Below are positions 1 to 5,817 of a DNA stretch of 9,080 nucleotides, one piece after another. Each line of letters opens with the position of its first letter. Within the stretch, counting starts at the first letter, position 1. The position numbers and the translations under genes are program-made. This stretch comes from Clostridia bacterium (GTDB lineage: Bacteria > Bacillota > Clostridia > Oscillospirales > CAG-272): the NCBI GenBank assembly GCA_017452565.1, contig JAFTMF010000065.1:1-9080 (forward strand). Reading direction: 5' to 3'. The notes below the pieces were generated by a model that saw only the letters and a program-made list of their open reading frames with translations, was not told the origin of the DNA and made no database searches.

Positions 1-46
1 CAAATTCTTCTCTCATAGTTTCCATCCCTTTTTCTTTCCAAGGCAT
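1..46 (-). CDS. IS481-like transposase, 5' end only
   Basis: A minus-strand reading frame starts at the ATG at 46-44 and runs off the left edge after 15 codons, reading MPWKEKGMETMREEF. An AAAGGAG ribosome binding site lies at 54-60, 7 bases upstream, so the start is well supported. A beginning of MPWKE followed by a charged, Met-containing stretch is typical of IS481-family DDE transposases, whose N-terminus then enters a helix-turn-helix. The catalytic core lies outside the window. The repeats at 90-125, just upstream, fit the end of such an element. The family call rests on very few residues and on general knowledge of the family. Another HTH or integrase-core protein is possible. Confidence 0.55.
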   Translation of the reverse strand, partial: MPWKEKGMETMREEF

Positions 47-89
47 ACTCGCTCTCCTTTGAACTTTTTTGCCTTTATTTTACCACGGA

Positions 90-125
90 TTTGTAAACTA
101 TGTCCTTACACACTTTGTAAACTAT
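90..125. repeat. 12-bp direct repeat in the IS end
   Basis: TTTGTAAACTAT occurs at 90-101 and again, identically, at 114-125, with a 24-bp period (a little over two helical turns). Its position between the presumed IS tip and the transposase start suggests paired transposase binding sites, possibly also overlapping the transposase promoter. The repeat is seen directly; the role is inferred. Confidence 0.7.
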
Positions 126-143
126 CTTACTACACTAAACAAG

Positions 144-306
144 CCCTCCCCTTTGGGGAGGGAGGTTGTGCAGAAAGCCGCAGAGCGGCGTCTGCGCAAC
201 GGGAGAGGTCTGTTGCCCATCGCACACCGTTCCCTTGGTGCAGATCGTTTGACGGTGCGCCAAGGACGTAGGGGAGGGGTGCAGACGCCGCTACGCGGCT
301 TTCTGC
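144..306. repeat. Inverted pair of REP-like hairpins (BIME-like)
   Basis: Three palindromes lie here in sequence. A GC-rich hairpin is formed by CCCTCCCC (144-151) and GGGGAGGG (155-162). A REP-like hairpin at 170-195 has outer arms GCAGA/TCTGC and inner arms GCCGC/GCGGC around AGA. The same hairpin appears in the opposite orientation at 281-306, with GTA in its minus-strand loop. The stretch between them (about 201-280) contains smaller inverted segments such as CCTTGG (near 233) and CCAAGG (near 260). Two REP units facing each other resemble a bacterial interspersed mosaic element. I see no gene in 47-370. Related units occur at 3361-3441 and 5925-5950. Confidence 0.75.
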
Positions 307-332
307 TCCTCCCGCCTCTCTATATACAACAA

Positions 333-365
333 CATCCCGAGGTGGGCGATGCCTTCCTCGGGATG
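333..365. terminator. Hairpin after the DUF4886 gene, possible bidirectional terminator
   Basis: A perfect 10-bp stem is formed by CATCCCGAGG (333-342) and CCTCGGGATG (356-365) around a 13-base loop. It begins 5 bases past the stop codon of the minus-strand lipoprotein gene, the usual place for a terminator. The T-rich tail is better on the plus strand (ACTTTTTATTT) than on the minus strand (TTGTTGT), so it may act in both directions. Confidence 0.65.
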
Positions 366-370
366 ACTTT

Positions 371-1711
371 TTATTTCTTGGGAATCCAGATCACAAGCGC
401 TCCTGCGATCTCGCCTTCTGCGCCCACAAGGGAGGGATTGCCTACCTTGGACAGATTGAAGGCACGGTGGGTGTAGTCCCCCCACCAAGAGGCGGTGACC
501 GTGATGCGGCTCACCGTGGTGGTGCCGGGACGGGAGGACTGCACACCGGTACTCCTCCAAGCCTCGGGACGGTACTGCCAGCCCTCTGCCACTTCAATCA
601 CGCTGCCTACGGGAATCTCCTCGGGGGTGAACATCCGGGAGGCGTAGAACTGCTTGCTGTTATTGGCACCGGTGATGATTTTGTGATGGTTACTGCCATC
701 CTCCGAGTTCCAATACCCCAGCGCCGTCCAATCCAGCTCCAGTTTGGTGTAATTGCTCTCGTCAAAGACGGGAGCGTCGGTGTAGGCCGACTTCGTCACC
801 TTGGTGGGCGACTTCACTGCATTGGTGGCCGCTTCAATGGCGATCTTACCCATCTCTTCGTCCACGCCGTCGGGCAAAAAGTCCACCTCTGCGATGGGCA
901 GCCCCGTGAGCTTATGGACGAAGGTAAGTCCTGCCACGAATCTGCCGAAATCGTAGGTGAGATGATAGCCGTCTCGGGTGAGATGGTCGCCGATATAAGA
1001 GGTACGGGCGTTCTGGATGGCGGTGCCTGTGGGCAGAACGGCGTAGATCTCCTCTTTTGGGGTGACCCTTTTCTCCACTGCTGCTAAAATGGCGTTGTAC
1101 ATCTTCATCTGATCGCTTTGATATTTGGGGAACTCGCCGTGGGTGGAGTTCTGCTGATACGCCCAAGTCATATTCCACACGATCTTGGCGTCGGGGCAAA
1201 GCTCACGGACGTAGTCGATGAGGTATTCCAGCTTGCCGTAGGTGCGGTCCACGCCGCTGGAGCCGCTGGCCTGCTGGAGGGAGATATAATCCCACTTCTG
1301 CGACCGGATCGCATCGCTCATTTTATAATTGTTTTTGGTCGACCACTTGCCTGCGGTGTTGGTGCGGTACTCGTAGGCAGGGCTGTCGCCTTTGGCGTTG
1401 GCTGCGTGGGTATCCAGCGTACAGCCGCCGATGTAGAGATTGCCCAGCGAGATCTTTTTCACGCCTGCGCTCTTGGCAATCTGATAGACGTACTCCATAG
1501 AGTCGTCGGAAAAGCTGTTTCCAATGGTGAGAATCTTCAAAACTCCGTCCTCCTTCCAATCGTCCTGCGAAGGCACGGGCTCTTTTGCAGGCGGTAGGGT
1601 TGCTTGCGTGGTGGTGGTCACGGTAGTGGTAACCGGCGGCCTCTGCGGAGTGCATCCGCACAGCAGCAGGGCTGCCATCAGCCCCCACAGGGCAAGTCTC
1701 TTTACTTGCAT
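371..1711 (-). CDS. DUF4886 (SGNH-hydrolase-like) lipoprotein
   Basis: This encodes a predicted exported lipoprotein of 446 residues. I prefer the ATG at 1711 (MQVKRLALWG). The ATG four codons earlier, at 1723, directly abuts the GGAAAGG ribosome binding site, which leaves about 12 bases to the chosen start. A signal peptide ends in the lipobox LCGC with the lipidated Cys at residue 20, and a Thr/Pro-rich linker follows (about 25-50). The mature part opens with ILTIGNSFSDDS (Ser66 in the GNSFS block), then NLYIGGCTLDTH, LQQASG and a DGYHLTYDFGR block (Asp247, His250). This block order marks DUF4886, a family distantly related to SGNH/GDSL hydrolases with a Ser and a downstream Asp-x-x-His. 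About 130 C-terminal residues form a further, probably beta-rich, segment. An esterase or deacylase acting on cell-surface glycans is the likely chemistry, but the substrate is unknown. The gene is monocistronic, divergent from pfkA, with its own consensus promoter. Confidence 0.88.
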   Translation of the reverse strand: MQVKRLALWGLMAALLLCGCTPQRPPVTTTVTTTTQATLPPAKEPVPSQDDWKEDGVLKILTIGNSFSDDSMEYVYQIAKSAGVKKISLGNLYIGGCTLDTHAANAKGDSPAYEYRTNTAGKWSTKNNYKMSDAIRSQKWDYISLQQASGSSGVDRTYGKLEYLIDYVRELCPDAKIVWNMTWAYQQNSTHGEFPKYQSDQMKMYNAILAAVEKRVTPKEEIYAVLPTGTAIQNARTSYIGDHLTRDGYHLTYDFGRFVAGLTFVHKLTGLPIAEVDFLPDGVDEEMGKIAIEAATNAVKSPTKVTKSAYTDAPVFDESNYTKLELDWTALGYWNSEDGSNHHKIITGANNSKQFYASRMFTPEEIPVGSVIEVAEGWQYRPEAWRSTGVQSSRPGTTTVSRITVTASWWGDYTHRAFNLSKVGNPSLVGAEGEIAGALVIWIPKK

Positions 1712-1746
1712 CGGGTGGATCATCCTTTCCGGTAGTATTTTCCTTT

Positions 1747-1775
1747 ATTATACAACCAAATCTCTCATTTGTCAA
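1747..1775 (-). promoter_or_regulatory. Full-consensus promoter of the DUF4886 gene
   Basis: Reading the minus strand, TTGACA (1775-1770) and TATAAT (1752-1747) are separated by exactly 17 bases, a perfect vegetative sigma-70/SigA promoter. The predicted transcript starts near 1740, giving a leader of about 30 bases before the ATG at 1711. Confidence 0.85.
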
Positions 1776-1858
1776 TGAAAAAATCAGCGGGAGCCCTCCT
1801 CGTCCCCCTGCAGATTGTGGGATTTGCAGAAATTATTTCAAAAAATGTAAAAAAGCCC

Positions 1859-1887
1859 TTGATTTTTTTCCTCCAAAGTAGTATGAT
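1859..1887 (+). promoter_or_regulatory. Candidate distal promoter of pfkA
   Basis: TTGATT (1859-1864) and TATGAT (1882-1887) are separated by 17 bases. They match the SigA consensus at 4 of 6 and 5 of 6 positions. The predicted start near 1894 would give a leader of about 70 bases. Confidence 0.55.
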
Positions 1888-1914
1888 ATATGTGTATAAG
1901 TTTGCACAGATTCG

Positions 1915-1923
1915 TGCTATAAT
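1915..1923 (+). promoter_or_regulatory. Candidate extended -10 promoter of pfkA
   Basis: TGCTATAAT is a perfect extended -10 element (TGn followed by TATAAT). No good -35 lies at the right distance, which extended -10 promoters can tolerate. Transcription would start near 1930 with a leader of about 34 bases. Either this promoter or the one at 1859-1887, or both, may drive pfkA. Confidence 0.5.
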
Positions 1924-1963
1924 GATTTGAAAATTATGGATTTAAATAAAGGAGATCTTTGTT

Positions 1964-3055
1964 ATGAGTAAATTCAGAAGAATTGGCGTACTGACTTCCG
2001 GTGGCGACGCTCCCGGTATGAATGCGGCTGTCAGAGCCGTTACCCGCTGTGCCAACGCAAACGGCGTTGAGGTTGTGGGCATTTACGAAGGCTACAAGGG
2101 TCTGATTGAAGGAAACGTAAAGGTATTTGGTCCTCGCGACGTCTCCAATATCATCAATCTGGGTGGCACTTCCCTCTACAGCGCTCGCTGTGACGATTTC
2201 AAAGAAGAATGGGGTATGCAGAAGGCTAAGAAAACCTGCGAAAAGTATAAAATCGACGGCATCGTTGCCATCGGCGGCGACGGCACCTTCCGCGGCGCTA
2301 CCGACCTGTCCCTCCGCGGCATTCCCTGCATCGGTATCCCCGGCACCATCGACAACGATATCACCGCTACCGAATACTCCATCGGTTACGATACCGCTAT
2401 GAACACCGTCATCGAGATGGTGGACCGTCTCCGTGACACCTGCGAGTCTCACGCTCGTTGCAACGTAGTAGAGATTATGGGTAGAAACGCCGGCTATCTG
2501 GCACTGAACGCCGGTATCGCTGTAGGCGCTACCGCTATCTGCATCCGCGAAATCCCCTCCTCCTCCAATGAGGAAGAGATCATCGCCCGCATCGAAAAGG
2601 CTCGTGCCGACGGCAAGCGTAACTTCATCATTATGGTAGCCGAGGGTATGGGCTCCGAGTTCGGTCCCGCACTCACCGAGAAGATCGAAAAGGTTACCGA
2701 AATCGAAACCCGCTTCGCACGTCTTGCTCACGTTGTCCGCGGTGGTTCTCCCTCCGTTCGTGACCGCCTGATGGGCACCGAAATGGGCGCAAAGGCAGTC
2801 GAAATGCTGATGAGCGGTCAGAGCAATATGGTTGTTTGCTACCGTCACGGTGAGATCCGCACCTCCGAGATCACTTGGGCTCTGGCGCTGGACAAGCTGT
2901 TCAAGTCCGAGTATGCCGGCTACAAGAAGGCCGATATTGAAAAGCTGCTGGCTCCCTACTCCGCCGAGGACCGCGAGATCATGCATCAATTCTGCGCTAC
3001 CAAGCTGGAAAAGATGAAAGCACTCTACAACATCGCCATGGAAATTTCCAACTAA
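1964..3055 (+). CDS. pfkA: ATP-dependent 6-phosphofructokinase
   Basis: Phosphofructokinase phosphorylates fructose 6-phosphate to fructose 1,6-bisphosphate, the committed step of glycolysis, in the cytoplasm. The product has 363 residues. It starts with the nucleotide-binding segment TSGGDAPGMNAAVRA and carries GGDGT at 104-108 and PGTIDND at 126-132, with the catalytic Asp at 130, then the MGRNAGYLAL segment from residue 172 and VVRGGSPSVRDR. Gly after GGD and Gly in PGTIDND are the residues of ATP-using enzymes; pyrophosphate-using relatives carry Asp and Lys there. It is about 40 residues longer than the 320-residue E. coli/Bacillus type because of a C-terminal tail. The start is fixed by AAAGGAG at 1948-1954, 9 bases before the ATG. 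Codon choice is strongly biased (CGC, TCC, ACC), as expected for a highly expressed gene. It is transcribed alone, between two candidate promoters and a strong terminator. Confidence 0.97.
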   Translation: MSKFRRIGVLTSGGDAPGMNAAVRAVTRCANANGVEVVGIYEGYKGLIEGNVKVFGPRDVSNIINLGGTSLYSARCDDFKEEWGMQKAKKTCEKYKIDGIVAIGGDGTFRGATDLSLRGIPCIGIPGTIDNDITATEYSIGYDTAMNTVIEMVDRLRDTCESHARCNVVEIMGRNAGYLALNAGIAVGATAICIREIPSSSNEEEIIARIEKARADGKRNFIIMVAEGMGSEFGPALTEKIEKVTEIETRFARLAHVVRGGSPSVRDRLMGTEMGAKAVEMLMSGQSNMVVCYRHGEIRTSEITWALALDKLFKSEYAGYKKADIEKLLAPYSAEDREIMHQFCATKLEKMKALYNIAMEISN

Positions 3056-3084
3056 TCCCCCAAACCAATCCCCCCAAAAAAACC

Positions 3085-3116
3085 AAAAGAGGAAACGCCC
3101 CGTTTCCTCTTTTTTT
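3085..3116 (+). terminator. Rho-independent terminator of pfkA
   Basis: GAGGAAAC (3089-3096) pairs with GTTTCCTC (3102-3109) around a 5-base loop and is followed by seven Ts (3110-3116). Upstream AAAA extends the stem into the T tract. It lies 29 bases after the pfkA stop codon. Confidence 0.92.
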
Positions 3117-3167
3117 GGGATCGGGGGGAGTTAGATATAATCGTTTCTGCATACCCCGAGGGGAGAG

Positions 3168-3289
3168 GTTGTGCAAGGCACCTCGACTATCCCATTTCGT
3201 GCACGGCACCTTCGGGCGCTCCCAATTTCAGAAGTGGGGGGAAGTTGTGCGAGGCACCTCGACTATCCCATTTCGTGCACGACACCTTC
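3168..3289 (+). repeat. Two 46-bp direct repeats, 76 bp apart
   Basis: The segments 3168-3213 and 3244-3289 match at 44 of 46 positions. Each begins GTTGTGC, contains CACCTCGACTATCCCATTT and ends CACCTTC. A degenerate third start (GTTTGTGCGA) is seen at 3316. The copies contain small inverted segments such as CGAGG-CA-CCTCG. They lie in the 417-base spacer between pfkA and comM. I see no supported gene in this spacer. A lone TATAAT at 3136-3141 has no good -35, so the comM promoter is not clearly located. Confidence 0.9.
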
Positions 3290-3340
3290 AACCGCTTTTT
3301 GGGGAATCGGGGAGAGTTTGTGCGAATCGCTTCCATATCA

Positions 3341-3441
3341 GAAGTTGCGAAGCAACTTCAGCAGTAAGCTGCGAAGCGGCGTCTGCAGCAGTAAGCTGCG
3401 AAGCAGCGTCTGCAGCAGTAAGCTGCGAAGCAGCGTCTGCA
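3341..3441 (+). repeat. Three 27-bp tandem REP-like units plus a fourth variant hairpin
   Basis: Three units of exactly 27 bp occupy 3361-3387, 3388-3414 and 3415-3441. Each begins GCAGTAAGCTGC and ends GTCTGCA. Units two and three are identical, and unit one differs at one base. Each unit folds with inner arms GCTGC and GCAGC (GCGGC in unit one) around GAA and outer arms GCAG/CTGC. Just upstream, 3341-3359 is a perfect hairpin, GAAGTTGC-GAA-GCAACTTC, that looks like a diverged unit. The array ends 18 bases before the comM ribosome binding site, so it would probably lie in the comM leader. It aligns without gaps to the single repeat at 5925-5951. Confidence 0.92.
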
Positions 3442-3472
3442 ACCCCCGATTCCAAAAAGAAAGGATTCTTCT

Positions 3473-5002
3473 ATGCTTGCGAAAACTACATCTGCTACTC
3501 TGCTGGGGGTGGACGGCGTGGTTGTCACCATTGAGTGCGACGTGTCCGATAAACTGCCCGCCTTCGAGATCGTGGGTCTGCCCGACAACGCCGTGAAAGA
3601 GGCCAAGGAGCGCATCCGCACCGCCTCGGACAACAGCGGCATCTTCTTCCCCGACAGCGCAATCATCATCAATCTTGCCCCTGCCGATATGAAAAAGAGC
3701 GGTTCGGCCTTCGATCTTGCGATGCTGATGGCCATTCTCAGCGGCGCAGGCATTGTAAAAGGCGATCTTTCGGGAAAATGCTTCCTCGGTGAGCTGTCTT
3801 TGTCGGGCGAGGTGCGTGCCATCCGCGGCGTGCTTTGTATGACCCTTGCCGCCAAGGCTGCAGGCATCACCGAAGTGTACGTTCCTGCCGCCAACGCCTC
3901 CGAGGCCGCCGTGGTGGATGGAGTTGCGGTGTACGCCGTGGAGAGTGTTGCCACGCTGGTTGCCGCCCTGAACGGTCGGTGCAATCTGGAAAAGGCCACC
4001 TTTACCCCGCCCGATTTCACCGCCACTGCCGCAGGACTCCCCGATTTTGCCGACGTCAAGGGGCAGGAACGGGTGAAGCGTGCCATCGAGATTGCCGCTG
4101 CAGGGGGACACAACATCCTGCTCATCGGCCCTCCCGGCACAGGCAAGAGTATGCTGGCCAAGCGGATTCCCTCCATCCTGCCCGAGATGACCTTCGCCGA
4201 GTCTGTGGAGACTACCAAAATCCACTCCATTGCGGGTCTGCTCCCTGCCGGCGGTGCGCTGGTGACCACCCGCCCCTTCCGTGCGCCTCACCACACCATG
4301 TCTACCGCATCGCTGGCCGGTGGCGGCACCATCCCCACCCCCGGTGAGATTTCCATCGCCCACAACGGCGTGCTGTTTTTAGACGAACTGCCCGAGTTCA
4401 ACAAGCAGGTCACCGAGGCGCTGCGCCAGCCCCTTGAGGAGCGGGAGGTGACCATCAACCGTGCCGCAGGGCGCTTCACCTTCCCTTGCAACTTGATGCT
4501 GGTGGCGGCGATGAATCCCTGCAAGTGCGGCTACTACGGGCATCCCACCCATCCTTGCACCTGCAAGCGGGAGGATATCCGCAAATATATGTCCAAAATC
4601 AGCGGCCCTCTGCTGGATCGCATTGACATACAGATCGAGGTTCCCTCCCTGACCTATCGGGAGCTGTCGGAGGAGTCGCCGACCGAATCCTCTGCCGCCG
4701 TTCGGGAGCGTGTGAACGCCGCCCGCGCCTTTGCCGCCAAGCGGTTCGAGGGTGAGCCCACCCCCATCCACTCCAACAGCGCTATGAGCGCCCCTCAGAT
4801 CCGCCGTTATTGCAAGCTGGAGGCCGATGCATCGGTGCTTCTGCAGGCGGCATTCGATCAGCTTGGTTTGTCCGCCCGTGGACACGACCGCATCCTGCGG
4901 GTTGCCCGCACCATCGCCGATCTGGCCGAGAGCGAAACGATCCGCGCCGAGCACATCGCCGAGGCGATCCAGCTGCGGAGTCTGGATCGGAAGTATTGGT
5001 GA
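3473..5002 (+). CDS. comM: ComM/YifB family Mg-chelatase-like AAA+ ATPase
   Basis: ComM is a hexameric AAA+ helicase that drives branch migration during integration of transforming DNA. Gram-positive members are usually annotated YifB, and their role is less tested. The product has 509 residues, the usual family length. Residues 1-170 form the Lon-protease-like/ChlI N-terminal domain (start MLAKTTSATLLGVDG, then EIVGLPDNAVKEAKERIR). The Walker A motif GPPGTGKS is at 219-226 and Walker B VLFLDELPEF begins at 300. Four cysteines and nearby histidines (Cys350, 352, 362, 364; His357, 360) look like a small metal site after AAMNP. SGPLLDRIDIQIEV (from 377) carries the Arg-finger region, and a helical C-terminal domain ends RSLDRKYW. 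The start is set by AGAAAGGA (3458-3465), 7 bases before the ATG. The final 20 codons and stop are duplicated at 5689-5751. The AT-rich lipoprotein gene follows after 29 bases and is probably cotranscribed. Confidence 0.95.
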   Translation: MLAKTTSATLLGVDGVVVTIECDVSDKLPAFEIVGLPDNAVKEAKERIRTASDNSGIFFPDSAIIINLAPADMKKSGSAFDLAMLMAILSGAGIVKGDLSGKCFLGELSLSGEVRAIRGVLCMTLAAKAAGITEVYVPAANASEAAVVDGVAVYAVESVATLVAALNGRCNLEKATFTPPDFTATAAGLPDFADVKGQERVKRAIEIAAAGGHNILLIGPPGTGKSMLAKRIPSILPEMTFAESVETTKIHSIAGLLPAGGALVTTRPFRAPHHTMSTASLAGGGTIPTPGEISIAHNGVLFLDELPEFNKQVTEALRQPLEEREVTINRAAGRFTFPCNLMLVAAMNPCKCGYYGHPTHPCTCKREDIRKYMSKISGPLLDRIDIQIEVPSLTYRELSEESPTESSAAVRERVNAARAFAAKRFEGEPTPIHSNSAMSAPQIRRYCKLEADASVLLQAAFDQLGLSARGHDRILRVARTIADLAESETIRAEHIAEAIQLRSLDRKYW

Positions 5003-5004
5003 GA
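4940..5004 (+). repeat. 65-bp direct repeat, copy 1 (comM 3' end)
   Basis: These are the last 20 codons of comM, the stop codon and two further bases. They match 5689-5753 at 64 of 65 positions; the only difference is G at 4984 against C at 5733. Sequence identity stops sharply at both ends. The two copies bracket an AT-rich segment of 684 bp. Confidence 0.95.
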
Positions 5005-5688
5005 TGGTGGATTCAAATAGCAGGAGTTATTATGCATAGAAACATTTTTCTATTAATGATCATTGTTGTACTCTGTTTTTCAATGATTTCATGTAGCTTT
5101 ATTGAAAACGAATTAGTTGGGTATGGATCTTTAGAATACATAAATGACGACGGGAAGTCTGGTTATGTGTATCAGAACAAGAAATATTATGCGAATTACA
5201 TATTTAATGTAACTCGCTCCGATAGTATCTATGATGAAGATGATATTAAGATTGCTGGCGATGTATTCTCTGATTTCTATTCATATACTGCAGATGATCC
5301 GATATACATTTATAGTATATCTAAAGGTTTAATTGTTTATCTTCGTGAAGACTATGATTACCGATCCGATCACTTTATCATTGAAGGAACCGATAGCAGT
5401 TTTTTGTTCTCAGAAGCAATAGCAAATCAACCATCCGTTCAATACGATGGGTTCAAAACCTATCCGACCAAAACAAGTGTGTACATTCATTCCGAAACAT
5501 ATCCTAAAATCAGAGCACACATATTAGTTTTCCTTGAAGATGGTAAATGGTATGCGTTATTTGAAGGTTTTGATGCATACTTGCTTTCTGACGAGTTTGT
5601 TGATATGTTGATAGAAAACGAGATTATTTCCGAATGAATAACTACGCAAAATCCGATTCCGAACATTAGGAGAGAAGAGCTCCTACCC
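5005..5688 (+). other. AT-rich inserted segment between the comM 3'-end repeats
   Basis: This 684-bp segment is plainly richer in A and T than comM on its left and the GC-rich sequence on its right, and the change falls at the repeat boundaries. It holds one gene (5032-5637) and about 50 bases of tail with a 6-bp inverted repeat TAGGAG/CTCCTA (5667-5685). There is no integrase, transposase or terminal inverted repeat. It interrupts the distance between the comM stop codon and what looks like the original comM terminator at 5765-5806. Insertion through the comM 3' end is inferred. Confidence 0.75.
5032..5637 (+). CDS. Putative lipoprotein, AT-rich, unknown function
   Basis: I do not recognise a named family. 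The product is 201 residues from the ATG at 5032, which has AGGAG at 5022-5026, 5 bases upstream. Residues 5-20 are strongly hydrophobic and end in MISC, an acceptable lipobox with Cys21 as the lipidated residue, so the protein is probably anchored outside the membrane. The mature part is acidic and rich in Tyr, Asp and Ile, with no repeated motif or catalytic signature visible. It looks like a compact alpha/beta or beta-rich surface protein. Codon use (TAT, ATT, GAA, AAT, TTT) differs sharply from the GC-rich neighbours, which suggests acquisition from a lower-GC relative. No separate promoter is clear. It may be read through from comM, since no terminator lies between them. The frame is open further upstream inside comM, but that part is comM in another frame. 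Confidence 0.85.
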   Translation: MHRNIFLLMIIVVLCFSMISCSFIENELVGYGSLEYINDDGKSGYVYQNKKYYANYIFNVTRSDSIYDEDDIKIAGDVFSDFYSYTADDPIYIYSISKGLIVYLREDYDYRSDHFIIEGTDSSFLFSEAIANQPSVQYDGFKTYPTKTSVYIHSETYPKIRAHILVFLEDGKWYALFEGFDAYLLSDEFVDMLIENEIISE

Positions 5689-5753
5689 ATCCGCGCCGAG
5701 CACATCGCCGAGGCGATCCAGCTGCGGAGTCTCGATCGGAAGTATTGGTGAGA
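5689..5753 (+). pseudogene. 65-bp direct repeat, copy 2: displaced comM 3' fragment
   Basis: This is a second copy of the comM C-terminal codons (IRAEHIAEAIQLRSLDRKYW and stop) with no gene body in front of it. It differs from copy 1 by one base, which is synonymous in the comM frame (CTG to CTC). A strong terminator starts 14 bases after its stop codon. This copy is therefore probably the original gene end, pushed downstream when the lipoprotein segment arrived carrying a replacement end. That order of events is inference. Confidence 0.9.
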
Positions 5754-5764
5754 GACAGAGATAA

Positions 5765-5806
5765 CGAAATCGGCAGTGCCCGTGTGGGGGGACTGCCGAT
5801 TTTTCG
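5765..5806 (+). terminator. Terminator, probably the native comM terminator
   Basis: AAATCGGCAGT (5767-5777) pairs with ACTGCCGATTT (5792-5802), with extra pairing possible between CCC and GGG inside the loop, and a T-rich tail. It lies 14 bases after the stop codon of the displaced comM fragment and now ends the comM-lipoprotein transcript. Confidence 0.85.
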
Positions 5807-5817
5807 TTGGGTGCGAG

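Larger units (their letters stand above)
1..135 (-). mobile_element. End of an insertion sequence (IS481-like)
   Basis: This is the 5' end of a transposase gene plus about 89 bases of upstream sequence. On the minus strand the presumed outer end begins TGTAGTAAG near position 134 and contains two copies of ATAGTTTACAAA. The sequence is AT-rich until about 140 and then changes abruptly to GC-rich repeats, which suggests the element boundary is near 134-135. The other end and the target duplication are outside the window, so the exact tip is inferred. Confidence 0.5.

Noticed and set aside
467..1087. 206-codon plus-strand frame opposite the DUF4886 gene
   Set aside because: Antisense to a gene with a signal peptide, family motifs and a perfect promoter; it has no initiation signals.
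1888..1963. Possible riboswitch in the pfkA leader
   Set aside because: The leader is at most about 70 bases, AT-rich, with no stable stem or terminator-antiterminator pair.
1934..2989. 351-codon open frame on the minus strand opposite pfkA
   Set aside because: It is antisense to an unmistakable pfkA, lacks a ribosome binding site and has low-complexity Ala/Gly/Asp composition typical of the complement of biased codons.
3361..3441. Possible small CRISPR array
   Set aside because: Units are directly contiguous, with no unique spacers, and each is itself a hairpin found elsewhere as single copies; no cas genes are present.
3115..3534. Plus-strand frame encoding a repeated Ser-Cys-Glu-Ala-Ala peptide
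   Set aside because: The peptide repeat comes from the 27-bp hairpin units being a multiple of three. There is no ribosome binding site and it overlaps the comM start in another frame.
3338..4363. Minus-strand frames of 303-341 codons opposite comM
   Set aside because: They are the antisense of the ComM ATPase domain and read into the 27-bp repeats; the Leu/Arg-rich repetitive tail is only translated repeat DNA.
4810..5031. Upstream extension of the lipoprotein frame into comM
   Set aside because: This part is comM DNA in a different frame with comM-like composition. The ATG at 5032 has AGGAG and begins a proper lipoprotein signal peptide.
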